A stretch of DNA of 64,000 nt from Pseudaquabacterium pictum (lineage in GTDB: Bacteria > Pseudomonadota > Gammaproteobacteria > Burkholderiales > Burkholderiaceae_C). Numbering within the stretch: position 1 is the first letter of the stretch; each line of letters starts with the position of its first letter. The DNA is taken from contig NZ_BJCL01000002.1 of NCBI RefSeq assembly GCF_005403045.1, positions 1-64,000 of the forward strand, given 5' to 3'. The translations under genes were made by a program, and so were the position numbers. Under the pieces are notes generated by a model that saw only the letters and a program-made list of their open reading frames with translations, made no database searches and was not told the origin of the DNA. This document shows positions 26,263 through 37,720 of this stretch, one piece after another.

Positions 26263-26730
26263 TCACAGCACCACCGGCCGGGCGTCCAGCTCGCGCTGGA
26301 AGCCATCGGTCAGCACCAGGAAGAAGGCCTGGCGGCTGCCGTCGTGCACGAACTCGGTGCCGTAGGCCTGCGGCCGGGCGGTGATGGTCTGGCCGGCGGC
26401 CAGCCGGTGCTGCACCGCAATCGCCTTGGGCAGCACCAGCACATGGGCCGGCTCGGCCGCGTCCGGCGCCAGGGCCTGCAGCTGCAGGCGCACCTGGCCG
26501 GGCTGGTCGGCCAGCTCGGCCACGTCGGTGATGCGGTAGGGGCCCATCGCCGCCCTCTGCCGGCCGCTGGAGCTGTTGCTGGAGGCCTCGCTGGACGCCG
26601 AGCTGCCCACCGAAGCCGACGACCCACCGGCCGCCGACGAGGCGCTGAGGCCGCCAGCCTGTGCGGTGGACACCAGGCCGCCGAGCAGCAGCGCCGTGGC
26701 GGCCAGGGACTGCAGGGAAAAGGTCTTCAT
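26263..26730 (-). CDS. Hypothetical secreted protein with Ser/Gly/Ala-rich linker
   Basis: I do not recognise this 155-residue protein. The signal peptide ends STAQAGG. A low-complexity Ser/Ala/Gly stretch (residues 26-57) follows, then a beta-rich domain. ATG at 26730 has GGAG six bases upstream, which decides against the longer reading from 26760. It is the first of three same-strand genes for exported proteins (this one, the DUF2145 protein and the BamE-like lipoprotein), which may be one transcript. Confidence 0.65.
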   Translation of the reverse strand: MKTFSLQSLAATALLLGGLVSTAQAGGLSASSAAGGSSASVGSSASSEASSNSSSGRQRAAMGPYRITDVAELADQPGQVRLQLQALAPDAAEPAHVLVLPKAIAVQHRLAAGQTITARPQAYGTEFVHDGSRQAFFLVLTDGFQRELDARPVVL

Positions 26731-26837
26731 CACGCGCTCCGGTGGCCCGTGGGCCCGCACGCTGCGGGCCCCACGCCAGCATCATACGGAGCGCTGCGCC
26801 AGCCACGTGCAACCGGCGGTGCGGCCACCGTGGCCGT

Positions 26838-27628
<791 letters not shown>

Positions 27629-27632
<4 letters not shown>

Positions 27633-28639
27633 GCCGAGATCTCCACGCGGTTGCGGCCATCGTGCTTGGCCTGGTAGAGCGCCTGGTCGGCGGCATCCAG
27701 CCACTGGTCGGCGCTGTGCTGCGGCCGCTGCACCCCCACGCCGATGCTCACGGTGATCGGGTGGCCGGGCAGCGGCGGGTTGGCGGCGATGCGCGCGCGC
27801 AGACTCTCGGCCACCTGCCGGGCGTCCTGCGCCGAGGTGCGCGGCAGCAGCAGCACGAACTCCTCGCCGCCGGTGCGGAAAAGCATGTCGCTCTGCCGCT
27901 TGCGGGCCGACACCGTGGCCACCAGCGCCACCAGCACCGCATCGCCGGCGGCATGGCCGTGCTGGTCGTTGATGGCCTTGAAGTGGTCGACATCGATGGC
28001 CAGCAGCGCGTTCATGCCCTGCACATCGCTGCCCGGGCGCGTCAGCAGGGCCAGCTGCTGCGCCAGATGGCGGCGGTTGTAGGCACCGGTGAGCGGGTCG
28101 GTCAGTGTCTGCTGCACCAGGGCGCGCTGCAGATCACCCACCACGTTGAGCACCACGTTGATCATGACCTGCGTGAGCACCAGGGTGGCACCGAAGCGCA
28201 CGCCCACCGGCATGCCTAGCGCCCGCCAGGCCAGCGCGGTGGCCACCACCGTCATGGCTGCGCTCAGCGCCATGGCCTGCTTGCGCGGCAGCACGAAATA
28301 GCTGACGAAGGCGGCAGGAAACGCCCAGAACGTGCCGTTCAGGCCCAGCCGCTCGATCGACCCGCACACCGCCAGCATGAACCCCAGGGTCATCAGCCAG
28401 AACGGCACCGGTGCCTGGCGGCCGCGGCGCAGCGCCCAGGCGTTGGCGCCCATCATCACCTGGGCGGCGAAGATCAGCGCGCCCAGCGCCAGGCGGTCGG
28501 CCAGCAGGTGGTTGACGGTGAAGGGCAGCAGCAGCACGACCGACACCGCACTGAGGATCAGCGCAATGCGGTCGCGGTGGTCGGCCAGTGCGTCGTCGTC
28601 CACGCGCAGGGCACGGTACAGCCGGGCCAGGAACTCCAT
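27629..28639 (-). CDS. Membrane-bound diguanylate cyclase (GGDEF)
   Basis: A 336-residue protein. The N-terminal half has about six transmembrane helices (residues 25-170) with no recognisable extracellular domain. The GGDEF domain follows, starting TDPLTGAYNRR, with active-site signature GGEEF. An RxxD-type inhibitory site is not at its usual place just upstream of GGEEF. It would make cyclic di-GMP in response to a membrane signal. Its stop overlaps the ABC ATPase start, and it begins 77 bp after the permease stop, making it part of the transporter transcript. Confidence 0.9.
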
Positions 28640-28716
28640 CCCAGCACCATCGGTGCGCGGCGGCCGCACTTGAGTGCGGCACGGCCCCCAGGCCCGTCCG
28701 AGCGTGAAGGCCGTCA

Positions 28717-29493
28717 TCACCGCAGCTGCGCCCACGGGAACAGGCGCCGGTTGACGGCCTTGAACACCATGTCGCTGACCAGCCCGATCAGGCCGATGAC
28801 GAGGATGCCGAAGATGATCTGGTCGGTGGCCAGCAGGGCCTGGCTGTCGGTGATCATGTGGCCGATGCCGCTGGAGGCGCCGATCAGCTCGGCCACGATC
28901 ACATAGGTCCAGGCCCAGCCCAGCACCATGCGCAGGATCTCGGCGATCTCGGGCGCGGCACCGGGGATCAGCACCCGCCGCACCAGGCTGGCATCGGTGC
29001 TGCCCAGGGTGTAGGCGGCCTCCACCAGATCGCGCCGGGTGTTGCCCACCACCACCGCCACCATCAGCACCAGCTGGAAGAAGCTGCCGATGAAGATGAC
29101 GGCCAGCTTCTGCGCCTCGCCAATGCCGGCCCACAGGATCAGCAGCGGGATGAAGGCCGAGGCCGGCAGGTAGCGGGCAAACGAGACGAAGGGCTCGAAG
29201 AAGGCCTCCACCGGCTTCCAGGCGCCCATGGCCACGCCCAGCGGCAGCGCCAGCGCGGCGGCGATGGCGAAGCCGCCCAGCACCCGCCACACCGTCATGC
29301 CGATGTCCTCGGCAAAGTCCATCTCGGTGAGCAGCACCCAGCCGCTCTTGAGCATGGTGACCGGGTCGGCCAGGAAGGTCTTCTGCACGAAGCCGCCCAG
29401 CGTGGCCACCGCCCACACCGCGAAGAACAGCACGAAGAAGGCGACGCCGAGCACGACCCGCGTGCCCGGCGCCACCGGCTGCAGCGGCTTCAC
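28717..29493 (-). CDS. ABC transporter permease, NitT/TauT family
   Basis: A 258-residue inner-membrane permease with about six helices. The EAA-loop region is present (EAAYTLGSTDASLVRRVLIPGAAPEI). The start is GTG at 29493, sharing four bases (GTGA) with the binding-protein stop, so translation is coupled to a gene that is frameshifted in this sequence. It forms the channel for the ATPase at 26838-27632. Confidence 0.9.
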   Translation of the reverse strand: MKPLQPVAPGTRVVLGVAFFVLFFAVWAVATLGGFVQKTFLADPVTMLKSGWVLLTEMDFAEDIGMTVWRVLGGFAIAAALALPLGVAMGAWKPVEAFFEPFVSFARYLPASAFIPLLILWAGIGEAQKLAVIFIGSFFQLVLMVAVVVGNTRRDLVEAAYTLGSTDASLVRRVLIPGAAPEIAEILRMVLGWAWTYVIVAELIGASSGIGHMITDSQALLATDQIIFGILVIGLIGLVSDMVFKAVNRRLFPWAQLR

Positions 29494-30472
29494 TGGAGGA
29501 AGCGGGTGTCGGCCAGCTTGCTCAGGTCCGGGATGGCCCGGATGATGCCGGCCTCCAGCAGCAGGTCGGCGGCTTCCTTGCTGAAGGCGGCATGCTCGCC
29601 GGCAAAGAACTTCAGGTTGGCTGCACGGTCTTGCCAGCGCAGGTAGGCCTGGCTCTTCTCGAAGGCCTCGGCGGTCTGCTTCACATCCGCGCCCATGATC
29701 TCGAAGCTCTTCTTCGGCTCGGCCTTGATCATGGCCAGCGCGTCGAAGTAGCCGTCGGCCAGGGCCTTGGCGGCCTTGGGGTTTTCGGCCAGGAACTTGG
29801 GCGTGCAGCCGAAGGTGTCCATCACCATCGGGTAGTCCAGCGTGGTGGCGATGATCTTGCCGGCCTCGGGCTTGGCCCGCACCGCGCTGAGGAAGGGCTC
29901 GTAGGTCATGGCCGCGTCGACGCCGTCGGTGCCGGCGATCATCGCGTTGGCCGCGGCCTGGGGCTCCAGGTTGACGATCTTCACGTCCTTCAGGCCCAAG
30001 CCGTTCTTCTTCAGCATCCAGGCCAGGCCGAAGTACGGCGCGGTGCCGGGGGCGCTGGCGGCCACCGTCTTGCCCTTCAGGTCGCTGATCTTGGTGATGC
30101 CGGGCTTGACCACCATGCCGTCGGCGCCGAAGCTCTTGTCGAGCTGGAAGATCTGGGTGGTGGCCACGCCGTTGGCGTTCAGACGATCCAGGTCTCCACC
30201 GTGGTGGCGGCGCACTGGATGTCGCCGCTGGCGATCGCCAGGTGGCGGTCTTTCTGCGGGATCTTCTTGATCGACACATCCAGCCCGTGCTTCTTGAACA
30301 GCCCGGCCTCCTTGGCCAGGGTGAGCGGGGCGAAGCCCGTCCAGCCGCTGATGCCGATGGCGACCTTGGTCTCCTGGGCCTGGGTGGCGACGGACAGCGT
30401 GGCGGCCAGGGCCAGCAGCGACAACCGGGGCAGCAGACGCGACAACGGACGGGGCAGCAGGTTCACGGGCAA
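29490..30472 (-). pseudogene. NitT/TauT-type substrate-binding protein, interrupted by a one-base frameshift
   Basis: The N-terminal 97 codons (signal peptide ending TQAQ, then TKVAIGISGWTGFAPL and QKDRHLAIASGDIQCAATTVETWIV) run into TGA at 30179-30181. The remaining 230 or so codons (NANGVATTQIFQLDKS to the end) continue without interruption in the next frame. Inserting one G, giving GTC-TGG-AAC, would restore an uninterrupted protein of about 328 residues. Both halves look well conserved, and the downstream permease start overlaps the stop. Either a recent inactivation or a sequencing error is likely. I see no slippery heptamer for programmed shifting. Confidence 0.85.
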
Positions 30473-30506
30473 TCTCCTCGGGGGTTGGTGGTGGGCGGGG
30501 AATCGG

Positions 30507-30941
30507 TCACTTCACCGTGACAGTGATGGTCTGGCTCAGCGCGGGTCCGTAGCTCTGGTGGGCGCCGTTGGCAAACTGGGCGGTGAGCTTGTAGGTGCCG
30601 GGCGGCAGCGTCACCTCGGTCTCGGTCTGGCCCTTGCCGAAGTGCAGGTGCTGCTCGGTGAACGGCACCGAGGTGCCGGCCGGCAGCGGGCCGACATTGA
30701 TCAGCAGGTGGTGGTGGCCGCTGAGGGCCACCACGTCACCCGCCGGCGCCACCGCCAGCCCCTGCACGCCGAAGCGCAGCTTGAACGGGCTGCTGACCGT
30801 GGCGCCATCGGCCGGCTCGACGATGGACACCGCCGGCCCGGCGGCTGGGGTGGCGGGGTGGTGGTGGGCGCAGCCAGCCAGACCGGTGACCAGCGCAGCG
30901 GCGACGACACAGGCAGACGGGAACATCCAGCGGCGGGTCAT
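30507..30941 (-). CDS. DUF4399 lipoprotein
   Basis: A 144-residue lipoprotein precursor (lipobox LAGC) whose mature part has the DUF4399 pattern: SIVEPADGATVSSPFKLRFGV, then a His-rich SGHHHLLIN and a final LPPGTYKLTAQFANGAHQSYGP. The domain is beta-sandwich-like with conserved histidines that might bind metal (inference). It lies between hutH (61 bp) and the ABC transporter genes (34 bp) on the same strand. Its role is unknown. Confidence 0.8.
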   Translation of the reverse strand: MTRRWMFPSACVVAAALVTGLAGCAHHHPATPAAGPAVSIVEPADGATVSSPFKLRFGVQGLAVAPAGDVVALSGHHHLLINVGPLPAGTSVPFTEQHLHFGKGQTETEVTLPPGTYKLTAQFANGAHQSYGPALSQTITVTVK

Positions 30942-31002
30942 GGCAGTCCTTCTTGGTGGGTGGTGGCCAGAGTCGGCTGCTGCATTCTGGCGGCTGCGCC
31001 GC

Positions 31003-32541
31003 TCAACCCGGCTGCCAGAGTGCCGGCAGGTCCGGCAGGCTTTGCAGGATGTGTGCCAGCGCACCGCTGTGCACCAGGCCGCTGGCGGTGTGGATCTCGG
31101 GCGCCAGGTAACGGTCGACCGGCACGGCCGCACTGTGCTGGCGCAGCAGTGCATGCGCGGCCTCCAGCGGCGCCGAGCTGCGCAGCGGACGCAGGAATTC
31201 GATGCCCTGGGCGGCGGCCAGCCACTCGATGCCCAGGATGTGGGCCACGTTGTCGATCATCGGCTGCAGCCGGCGCGCGGCGAAGGTGGCCATGCTGACA
31301 TGGTCTTCCTGGTTGGCGCTGGTGGGCAGGCTGTCGACGCTGGCCGGGTGGGCCAGGCTCTTGTTCTCGCTGGCCAGGCTGGCGGCCGTCACATGGGCGA
31401 TCATGAAGCCGCTGTTCAGGCCGGCGTTGGCCGTCAGGAACGGCGGCAGGCGCGACACGCTGCTGTCGATCAGCATGGCGATGCGGCGCTCGGCGATGGC
31501 GCCCACCTCGGCGATGGCGCAGGCCATCGCGTCGGCCGCCAGGGCCACCGGCTCGGCGTGGAAGTTGCCGCCGGAAATCATCGCCCCGTCTTCGGCAAAC
31601 ACCAGCGGGTTGTCGGTGACGGCGTTGGCCTCGCGCAGCAGCACCTGGGCGGCGTGGCGCAGCTGGTCCAGGCAGGCGCCCACCACCTGCGGCTGGCAGC
31701 GCAGGCAGTACGGGTCCTGCACGCGGTCGTCGCCTTCGGTGTGGCTGGCGCGGATGGCGCTGCCGGCCAGCAGATCGCGGTAGACCCGGGCCACGTCGAT
31801 CTGGCCGGGCTGGCCGCGCAGCGCATGGATGCGCGCGTCGAACGGGCCGTCGCTGCCGCGGGCGGCATCGACCGTCAGCGCACCGATCACCAGCGCAGAC
31901 TCCAGCACCGGCTGGAAGGCGAACAACGCATGCAGGGCCAGCGCGGTGCTGGTCTGGGTGCCGTTGATCAGCGCCAGGCCTTCCTTGGCTTCCAGCGTGA
32001 GCGGGCGGATGCGGTGGCGGGCCAGCACCTCGGCCGCCGGCTGGCGCTGGCCGTCGACGACGAATTCACCCTCGCCCAGCAGGGCCAGCACCATGTGGCT
32101 GAGCGGCGCCAGGTCGCCGGAGGCGCCGACCGAGCCCTGGCTGGGCACGCACGGCACCAGGCCGGCGTTGTGCACCGCCAGCAGCGTGTCGATCACCACC
32201 GGCCGCACGCCCGAGTGCCCCCGGGCCAGGCTGGCTGCCTTGGTGGCCAGCATCAGGCGCACCACCGGCGCGGCGAGCGGCTCGCCCACGCCCACGCTGT
32301 GGCTGCGGATCAGGTTGCGCTGCAGCGTGGCCAGGTCGTCGGCGCTGATGCGGGTGCCGGCCAGCTTGCCGAAGCCGGTGTTGACGCCGTAGACCGGCGC
32401 ATCCCCGGCGGCCGCAGCTTGCACCACCGCGGCGCTGGCCTGGATGGCCGGCAGCGCGGCGGGGTCGATCAGCAGCGGCTGGCCTCCGGCGTGGATGGCC
32501 TGCAGTTCATCGAGCGACAGGTGTCCGGGGCGCAGCAGCAT
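31003..32541 (-). CDS. hutH: Histidine ammonia-lyase
   Basis: A 512-residue cytoplasmic enzyme converting histidine to urocanate and ammonia. The Ala-Ser-Gly triad that cyclises to the MIO cofactor is present ([14 protein letters not shown], about residue 145), with active-site segments YGVNTGFG and GNFHAEPVA. Length is normal. The ATG shares one base with the hutU stop (TGATG). It is the second gene of the leftward hut operon and can be expected to be under HutC control from the shared intergenic operator. Confidence 0.96.
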   Translation of the reverse strand: MLLRPGHLSLDELQAIHAGGQPLLIDPAALPAIQASAAVVQAAAAGDAPVYGVNTGFGKLAGTRISADDLATLQRNLIRSHSVGVGEPLAAPVVRLMLATKAASLARGHSGVRPVVIDTLLAVHNAGLVPCVPSQGSVGASGDLAPLSHMVLALLGEGEFVVDGQRQPAAEVLARHRIRPLTLEAKEGLALINGTQTSTALALHALFAFQPVLESALVIGALTVDAARGSDGPFDARIHALRGQPGQIDVARVYRDLLAGSAIRASHTEGDDRVQDPYCLRCQPQVVGACLDQLRHAAQVLLREANAVTDNPLVFAEDGAMISGGNFHAEPVALAADAMACAIAEVGAIAERRIAMLIDSSVSRLPPFLTANAGLNSGFMIAHVTAASLASENKSLAHPASVDSLPTSANQEDHVSMATFAARRLQPMIDNVAHILGIEWLAAAQGIEFLRPLRSSAPLEAAHALLRQHSAAVPVDRYLAPEIHTASGLVHSGALAHILQSLPDLPALWQPG

Positions 32542-34268
32542 CAGCGGGCTCCCGCCAGGCTGAGCAGCGGCAGGTTCAGGCCCTGGTCGCGGGCGCAGGC
32601 CACCGCCTCGGCATAGCCGGCATCGGCATGGCGCATCACGCCGGTGGCGGGGTCGTTCCACAGCACGCGCTCGATGCGCTTGGCCGCCGCGTCGGTGCCG
32701 TCGCAGACGATCACCACGCCGCTGTGCTGGCTGTAGCCCATGCCCACGCCACCGCCATGGTGCAGGCTGACCCAGGTGGCGCCGCCGGCGGTGTTCAGCA
32801 GCGCGTTGAGCAGCGGCCAGTCGCTCACCGCATCGCTGCCGTCCAGCATGGCCTCGGTCTCGCGGTTGGGGCTGGCCACGCTGCCGGAATCCAGGTGGTC
32901 GCGGCCGATGACGATTGGCGCCTTCAGCTCGCCGTTCTTCACCATCTCATTGAAGGCCAGGCCGGCGCGGTGGCGCTCGCCCAGGCCGATCCAGCAGATG
33001 CGCGCCGGCAGGCCCTGGAAGGCGATGCGCTCACCGGCCATGTCCAGCCAGCGGTGCAAATGCGCATCCTCGGGGAACAGCTCCTTCATCTTGGCGTCGG
33101 TCTTGCGGATGTCCTCCGGGTCACCCGACAGCGCCACCCAGCGGAACGGCCCCTTGCCGCGGCAGAACAGCGGCCGCACATAGGCCGGCACGAAGCCGGG
33201 GAAGTCGAAGGCATTCTGGACGCCGGCATCGAAGGCGACCTGGCGGATGTTGTTGCCGTAGTCGACCGTGGGCACGCCCATGGCCTGGAAGGCCAGCATG
33301 GCCTGCACATGGGCGGCGCAGCTCTGGGCAGCCGCCTGGCGCAGGGCGGCATGCTGGCTGTCATCGGCACGGGCGGCCTGCCACTGGTCCACCGTCCAGC
33401 CGGCAGGCAGGTAGCCGTTGACCAGGTCGTGCGCACTGGTCTGGTCGGTCACCAGATCCGGTTTCACACCACGGCGCACCAGCTCGGGCAGCACGTCGGC
33501 CGCATTGCCCAGCAGCGCGATGCTGACGGCCTTGCCTTCGGCGGTGTAGCGGGCGATGCGGGCCAGCGCGTCATCCAGGTCGGTGGCCTGCTCGTCGACA
33601 TAGCGGCTGCGCAGGCGGAAATCGATGCGGCTCTGCTGGCATTCGATGTTCAGCGAGCAGAAGCCGGCGAAGCTGGCGGCCAGCGGCTGGGCGCCACCCA
33701 TGCCGCCCAGGCCGGCCGTCAGGATCCAGCGGCCGGTGGCCACGCCGCCGAAATGCTGGCGGGCGGCTTCGACAAAGGTCTCGTAGGTGCCCTGCACGAT
33801 GCCCTGGCTGCCGATGTAGATCCAGCTGCCGGCGGTCATCTGGCCGTACATCATCAGGCCCTTGCGGTCGAGCTCGGAGAAGTGTTCCCAGGTGGCCCAC
33901 TTGGGCACCAGGTTGCTGTTGGCGATCAGCACCCGCGGCGCATCGGCATGGGTGCGGAACACGCCCACGGGTTTGCCGCTCTGCACCAGCAGGGTCTCGT
34001 CGTCGCCCAGCGCGCGCAGGGCCACCAGCATGGCCTCGTAGCAATCCCAGTTGCGGGCGGCCTTGCCGATGCCGCCGTAGACCACCAGCGCATCCGGGTT
34101 CTCGGCCACCTCGGGGTCGAGGTTGTTCTGCAGCATGCGGTAGGCGGCTTCGGTCAGCCAGCTCTTGCAGCTGAGGGTGCTGCCGCGCGGGGCGCGCACC
34201 GGGTGCGGCTGGGCCACGGCTTGAACCGCATTTTGAACGGCGGATTGCACGGCGGACAGGTCGGTCAT
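32541..34268 (-). CDS. hutU: Urocanate hydratase
   Basis: A 575-residue NAD+-containing hydratase for step 2 of histidine breakdown. Characteristic blocks include [34 protein letters not shown] (nucleotide binding) and the C-terminal [13 protein letters not shown]. The ATG at 34268 has GGGAG upstream; about 18 extra N-terminal residues compared with typical members form an Ala/Val/Gln-rich lead. It is the first gene of the leftward transcript, 84 bp from hutC. Confidence 0.96.
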   Translation of the reverse strand: MTDLSAVQSAVQNAVQAVAQPHPVRAPRGSTLSCKSWLTEAAYRMLQNNLDPEVAENPDALVVYGGIGKAARNWDCYEAMLVALRALGDDETLLVQSGKPVGVFRTHADAPRVLIANSNLVPKWATWEHFSELDRKGLMMYGQMTAGSWIYIGSQGIVQGTYETFVEAARQHFGGVATGRWILTAGLGGMGGAQPLAASFAGFCSLNIECQQSRIDFRLRSRYVDEQATDLDDALARIARYTAEGKAVSIALLGNAADVLPELVRRGVKPDLVTDQTSAHDLVNGYLPAGWTVDQWQAARADDSQHAALRQAAAQSCAAHVQAMLAFQAMGVPTVDYGNNIRQVAFDAGVQNAFDFPGFVPAYVRPLFCRGKGPFRWVALSGDPEDIRKTDAKMKELFPEDAHLHRWLDMAGERIAFQGLPARICWIGLGERHRAGLAFNEMVKNGELKAPIVIGRDHLDSGSVASPNRETEAMLDGSDAVSDWPLLNALLNTAGGATWVSLHHGGGVGMGYSQHSGVVIVCDGTDAAAKRIERVLWNDPATGVMRHADAGYAEAVACARDQGLNLPLLSLAGAR

Positions 34269-34314
34269 GGCGGGCTCCCGGAGCGTCGGTGAAACTGGAA
34301 TGGGCTGCAATGTA

Positions 34315-34328
34315 CTTGTCTAGACAAG
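34315..34328. promoter_or_regulatory. HutC operator
   Basis: CTTGTCTAGACAAG is a perfect 14-bp palindrome in the hutU-hutC intergenic region, 47 bp before hutU and 24 bp before hutC. It closely matches the CTTGTA-type palindromes known for HutC, which is released by urocanate. It can repress both divergent operons. Confidence 0.88.
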
Positions 34329-34351
34329 CAAGCGCAAGTAGCATCTGCGCC

Positions 34352-35062
34352 ATGGTTTCCACCCGCCAGGCGCCCTACGCCGCCGTCAAGCAAGCCCTGA
34401 AGGACGGCCTGGCCGCCGGCCAGTGGCCCGCCGGCGCACTGATGCCCAGCGAGGCCGAGCTGGTGGCCCGGCATGGCGTCAGCCGCATGACGGTGAACCG
34501 CGCGCTGCGCGAGCTGCAGGCCGAGGGCCTGGTCGAGCGGGTGCAGGGCGTGGGCACCTTCGCCGCGCGGCTGCACCGGGTGGCCAGCACACTGACCCTG
34601 CACGACCTGCACGAGGAGATCGAGGCCCGCGGCCACACCCACCAGGCCAAGGTGCTGGTGCAACGCGCCGAGAAGGCCAGCGCCCGCCTGGCCGAGCAGC
34701 TGGGCCTGGCCACCGGCGCCCAGGTCTTCCACACCGTCATCGTGCACCTGGAGAACGGCGTGCCGCTGCAGCTGGAAGACCGCTACGTCAACCCCGCCTG
34801 CTCGCCCGGCTACCTGCAGGCCGACTTCACCCGCACCACGCCCACCCAGGTGCTGTTCGACACCACCGCGCTGTGGCGGGCGCAGTACAGCATCGAGGCC
34901 GAGCCGGCCACCGCCGACGAGGCGCGCCTGCTGGCCATCGCCCCCGGCAGCGCCTGCCTGGTGGTGACACGCCGCACCTTCACCCGCGATGCCACCATCA
35001 CCCTGGCCCGGCTGGTGCACCCGGGCCAGCACTACAGCCTGCACGGGGAGTTCCAGCCTTGA
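34352..35062 (+). CDS. hutC: Histidine utilisation repressor HutC (GntR/HutC family)
   Basis: A 236-residue repressor. The winged helix is at the N-terminus (LMPSEAELVARHGVSRMTVNRALRELQ), followed by a UTRA effector domain ending LARLVHPGQHYSLHGEF. Family knowledge: urocanate binding releases DNA. The ATG at 34352 lies 24 bp after its palindromic operator, indicating autoregulation. Its stop overlaps the TTG start of the next gene. Confidence 0.95.
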   Translation: MVSTRQAPYAAVKQALKDGLAAGQWPAGALMPSEAELVARHGVSRMTVNRALRELQAEGLVERVQGVGTFAARLHRVASTLTLHDLHEEIEARGHTHQAKVLVQRAEKASARLAEQLGLATGAQVFHTVIVHLENGVPLQLEDRYVNPACSPGYLQADFTRTTPTQVLFDTTALWRAQYSIEAEPATADEARLLAIAPGSACLVVTRRTFTRDATITLARLVHPGQHYSLHGEFQP

Positions 35063-35898
35063 CCAACGATGTCGCCCAGCGCGCCGCCGCAGCGGCCACG
35101 CCCGATCTGGTGGCCGCGTACCAGCGCGATGGCGCGGTCTGCCTGCGCGGCCTGCTGAACGCCGATGAACTCGCCCAGCTGCGCCGCGGCATCGACGCCA
35201 ACCTGGCCGCGCCCAGCCCGCGCGCCATCGTCGCCAGCCAGCCCGACGACCCCGGCTTCTTCATCGAGGACTTCTGCAACTGGCCCACCAACGCTGACTA
35301 CCGCGCGCTGGCCCTGGAATCGCCGCTGGCGCAGGTGGCCGCCCGGCTGATGCAGAGCAGCACGGTGCGCCTGTACCACGACCACATGCTGACCAAGGAG
35401 CCCGGCACCCGGCAGAAGACGCCCTGGCACCAGGACCAGCCCTACTACAACGTCGACGGCGCGCAGAACGTCAGCTTCTGGGTCCCGGCCGATCCGGTGG
35501 CGCGGCCCAGCACGCTGGAATTCGTGGCCGGCTCGCACCGCGGGCCCTGGCTGATGCCGCGCACCTTCATGACGAACCAGGCACGCTGGTTCCCCGAGGG
35601 CAGCCTGGCCGATCTGCCCGACATCGAGGCCGACCGCGCGGCCTTCCACATCCTGCGCTGGGCGCTGGAACCTGGCGATGTGGTGGCCTTCCACATGCTG
35701 GCCCTGCATGCGGCCGGCGGCGTGGCGCCCGGCCAGCGGCGGCGGGTGTTCAGCCTGCGCTACCTGGGCGACGATGCCCGCCATGCGCCGCGGCGGTGGA
35801 CGACGTCGCCCGAGTTCCCCGGCCTGGCCGATCGGCTGCCGTCCGGCGCGCCGATGGACGATGCGCTGTTCCCGCTGCTGGTGGGTGGATCGGCATGA
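35059..35898 (+). CDS. Phytanoyl-CoA dioxygenase (PhyH) family Fe(II)/2-oxoglutarate enzyme inside the hut operon
   Basis: A 279-residue PhyH-type oxygenase. The iron ligands are present as H124-x-D126 (PWHQDQPYYN) and a distal histidine (H217 in LHAAGG, or H212). A downstream arginine (RRRVFSLRY) can bind 2-oxoglutarate. The start is TTG at 35059, sharing bases with the hutC stop, with GGGGAG eight bases upstream. The stop overlaps hutD (ATGA). A PhyH enzyme is not a step of the known histidine pathway. It might hydroxylate a histidine-derived or related compound; that is inference. Confidence 0.88.
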   Translation: MTNDVAQRAAAAATPDLVAAYQRDGAVCLRGLLNADELAQLRRGIDANLAAPSPRAIVASQPDDPGFFIEDFCNWPTNADYRALALESPLAQVAARLMQSSTVRLYHDHMLTKEPGTRQKTPWHQDQPYYNVDGAQNVSFWVPADPVARPSTLEFVAGSHRGPWLMPRTFMTNQARWFPEGSLADLPDIEADRAAFHILRWALEPGDVVAFHMLALHAAGGVAPGQRRRVFSLRYLGDDARHAPRRWTTSPEFPGLADRLPSGAPMDDALFPLLVGGSA

Positions 35899-36491
35899 CC
35901 TGGCTGCAGCACATCGCCATCGACCGGGTGCCGCCCCAGCCCTGGCGCAACGGCGGCGGCAGCACCCGCGAGCTGTTCACCTGGCCGGGCGGCGCCGCAC
36001 CCTGGCAGCTGCGCATCAGCGTGGCCGACATCACACGCGACGGCCCGTTCTCGGCCTTCGACGGCGTGGACCGGTGGTTTGCGGTGCTGCAAGGCGCCGG
36101 CGTGCAACTGGCCCTGCCCGGCGGGCCGCAGCGCCTGGATGTGCACAGCCCGCCCCTCCAGTTTGCAGGGGAGCAAGCGCCCGACTGCCGGCTGACCGAT
36201 GGCCCGACGCGCGACCTGAACCTGATGCTGCAGCGCGGCGCCGGGCAGGCGGCCGTGCTGGCGGCAGTGCCTGGGCAGGCCTGGCACGATGCGGCGCCGC
36301 TGCGTGCCCTGCTCACCACCACGCCGGTGCAGCTGCAGATCGATGACCGGTCCGCGCAGGCGGTGGGCGCCTGGACCCTGGCGCTGGCCAGCGCCGCGGC
36401 GGGCCAGCGCTGGTCGCTCTCGACGCCGAGCGGCGCGCTGCCCGCCGGCCAGCGCGCCTGCTGGCTCGCCTTCACCCCCGCCCCGCGATGA
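35895..36491 (+). CDS. hutD: HutD family protein
   Basis: A 198-residue cupin-like protein of the HutD/DUF886 family, recognised by the N-terminal [19 protein letters not shown] and [22 protein letters not shown]. HutD is thought to limit intracellular urocanate or formyl-histidine intermediates; it is not an enzyme of the main path. ATGA overlaps on both sides couple it to the dioxygenase and hutI. Confidence 0.92.
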   Translation: MTWLQHIAIDRVPPQPWRNGGGSTRELFTWPGGAAPWQLRISVADITRDGPFSAFDGVDRWFAVLQGAGVQLALPGGPQRLDVHSPPLQFAGEQAPDCRLTDGPTRDLNLMLQRGAGQAAVLAAVPGQAWHDAAPLRALLTTTPVQLQIDDRSAQAVGAWTLALASAAAGQRWSLSTPSGALPAGQRACWLAFTPAPR

Positions 36492-37720
36492 CCCACACCA
36501 CCCTCTGGCGCGATGCCCGCCTCGTCACCCTGCAACCTGGCAGCGCCTGGGCGCCGGTCGACGATGCGGCGCTGCTGGTCGACGCCGGCCACATCCGCTG
36601 GGTCGGCCCGCTGGCCGACCTGCCGGCTGCGCTGGCGCCGACCATCCAGGCCGAGCAGTCGCTGGGCGGCGCGATGGTCACGCCCGGCCTGGTCGATTGC
36701 CACACCCACCTGGTCTACGGCGGCCACCGCGCCGCCGAGTTCGAGCTGCGGCTGCAGGGCGCCAGCTATGAACAGATCGCCCGCGCCGGCGGCGGCATCC
36801 TGTCGACCGTGGCCGCCACCCGCGCCGCCACGGAAGAACAGCTCTACGCCAGCGCCCTGCCCCGCGCCCGCGCCCTGCTGGCCGAGGGCGTGACCACGCT
36901 GGAGATCAAGTCGGGCTATGGCCTGTCGGCCGAGCACGAGGCACGCTGCCTGCGTGTGGCCCGCCGGCTGGGCCAGACCCTGCCGGTCACCGTGCGCACC
37001 ACCAGCCTGGCCGCCCATGCGCTGCCACCTGAATACACCGGCCAGCCCGACGCCTACCTCGACGCCGCCATCGCCTGGCTGCCGCAGCTGCAGGCCGCGG
37101 GCCTGGTCGATGCGGTCGACGCCTTCTGCGAGACCATCGCCTTCAGCCCGGGGCAGACCCGGCGCATGTTCGATGCCGCCCGCGCGCTGGGCCTGCCGGT
37201 CAAGCTGCATGCCGAGCAACTGAGCAACCAGCACGGCGCCGCACTCGCCGCCGGCCACGGCGCGCTCAGCTGCGACCACCTGGAGCACCTGGACGAGGCC
37301 GGCATCGCCGCCATGGCCGCCGCCGGCACGGTGGCGGTGCTGTTGCCGGGCGCGTTCTACTTCCTGCGCGAGTCCAGGCTGCCGCCGGTGGCCGCGCTGC
37401 GTGCCGCCGGCGTGCCGATGGCGATCGCCAGCGACCACAACCCCGGCTCGTCGCCCGGCCTGTCGCTGCTGCTGATGCTGAACATGGCCTGCACCCTGCT
37501 GCGCCTGACGCCCGAGGAAGCGGTGCTGGGCGCCACCCGCCACGCCGCGGCGGCGCTCGGCCTGGGCGCCAGCCATGGCCAGCTGGCGCCCGGCTGCGCC
37601 GCCGACTTCGTCGCCTGGGACCTGGACCATCCGCGCGAACTGGCCTACTGGTTCGGCCGCAACCCCTGCCGGCGCGTGGTGCGCAACGGCGTCGAGACCT
37701 GCCTGAAGGATCTGCCATGA
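36488..37720 (+). CDS. hutI: Imidazolonepropionase
   Basis: A 410-residue amidohydrolase opening the imidazolone ring (step 3). Metal-binding motif [11 protein letters not shown], conserved KLHAEQLSN and the catalytic aspartate in ASDHNPGSS are present. Length matches the family. The start overlaps the hutD stop and the stop overlaps hutG by ATGA. Confidence 0.96.
   Translation: MTHTTLWRDARLVTLQPGSAWAPVDDAALLVDAGHIRWVGPLADLPAALAPTIQAEQSLGGAMVTPGLVDCHTHLVYGGHRAAEFELRLQGASYEQIARAGGGILSTVAATRAATEEQLYASALPRARALLAEGVTTLEIKSGYGLSAEHEARCLRVARRLGQTLPVTVRTTSLAAHALPPEYTGQPDAYLDAAIAWLPQLQAAGLVDAVDAFCETIAFSPGQTRRMFDAARALGLPVKLHAEQLSNQHGAALAAGHGALSCDHLEHLDEAGIAAMAAAGTVAVLLPGAFYFLRESRLPPVAALRAAGVPMAIASDHNPGSSPGLSLLLMLNMACTLLRLTPEEAVLGATRHAAAALGLGASHGQLAPGCAADFVAWDLDHPRELAYWFGRNPCRRVVRNGVETCLKDLP

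Noticed and set aside
30179-30215. Programmed ribosomal frameshift in the binding-protein gene
   Set aside because: No slippery heptamer or obvious stimulatory element; a missing base explains the data better.
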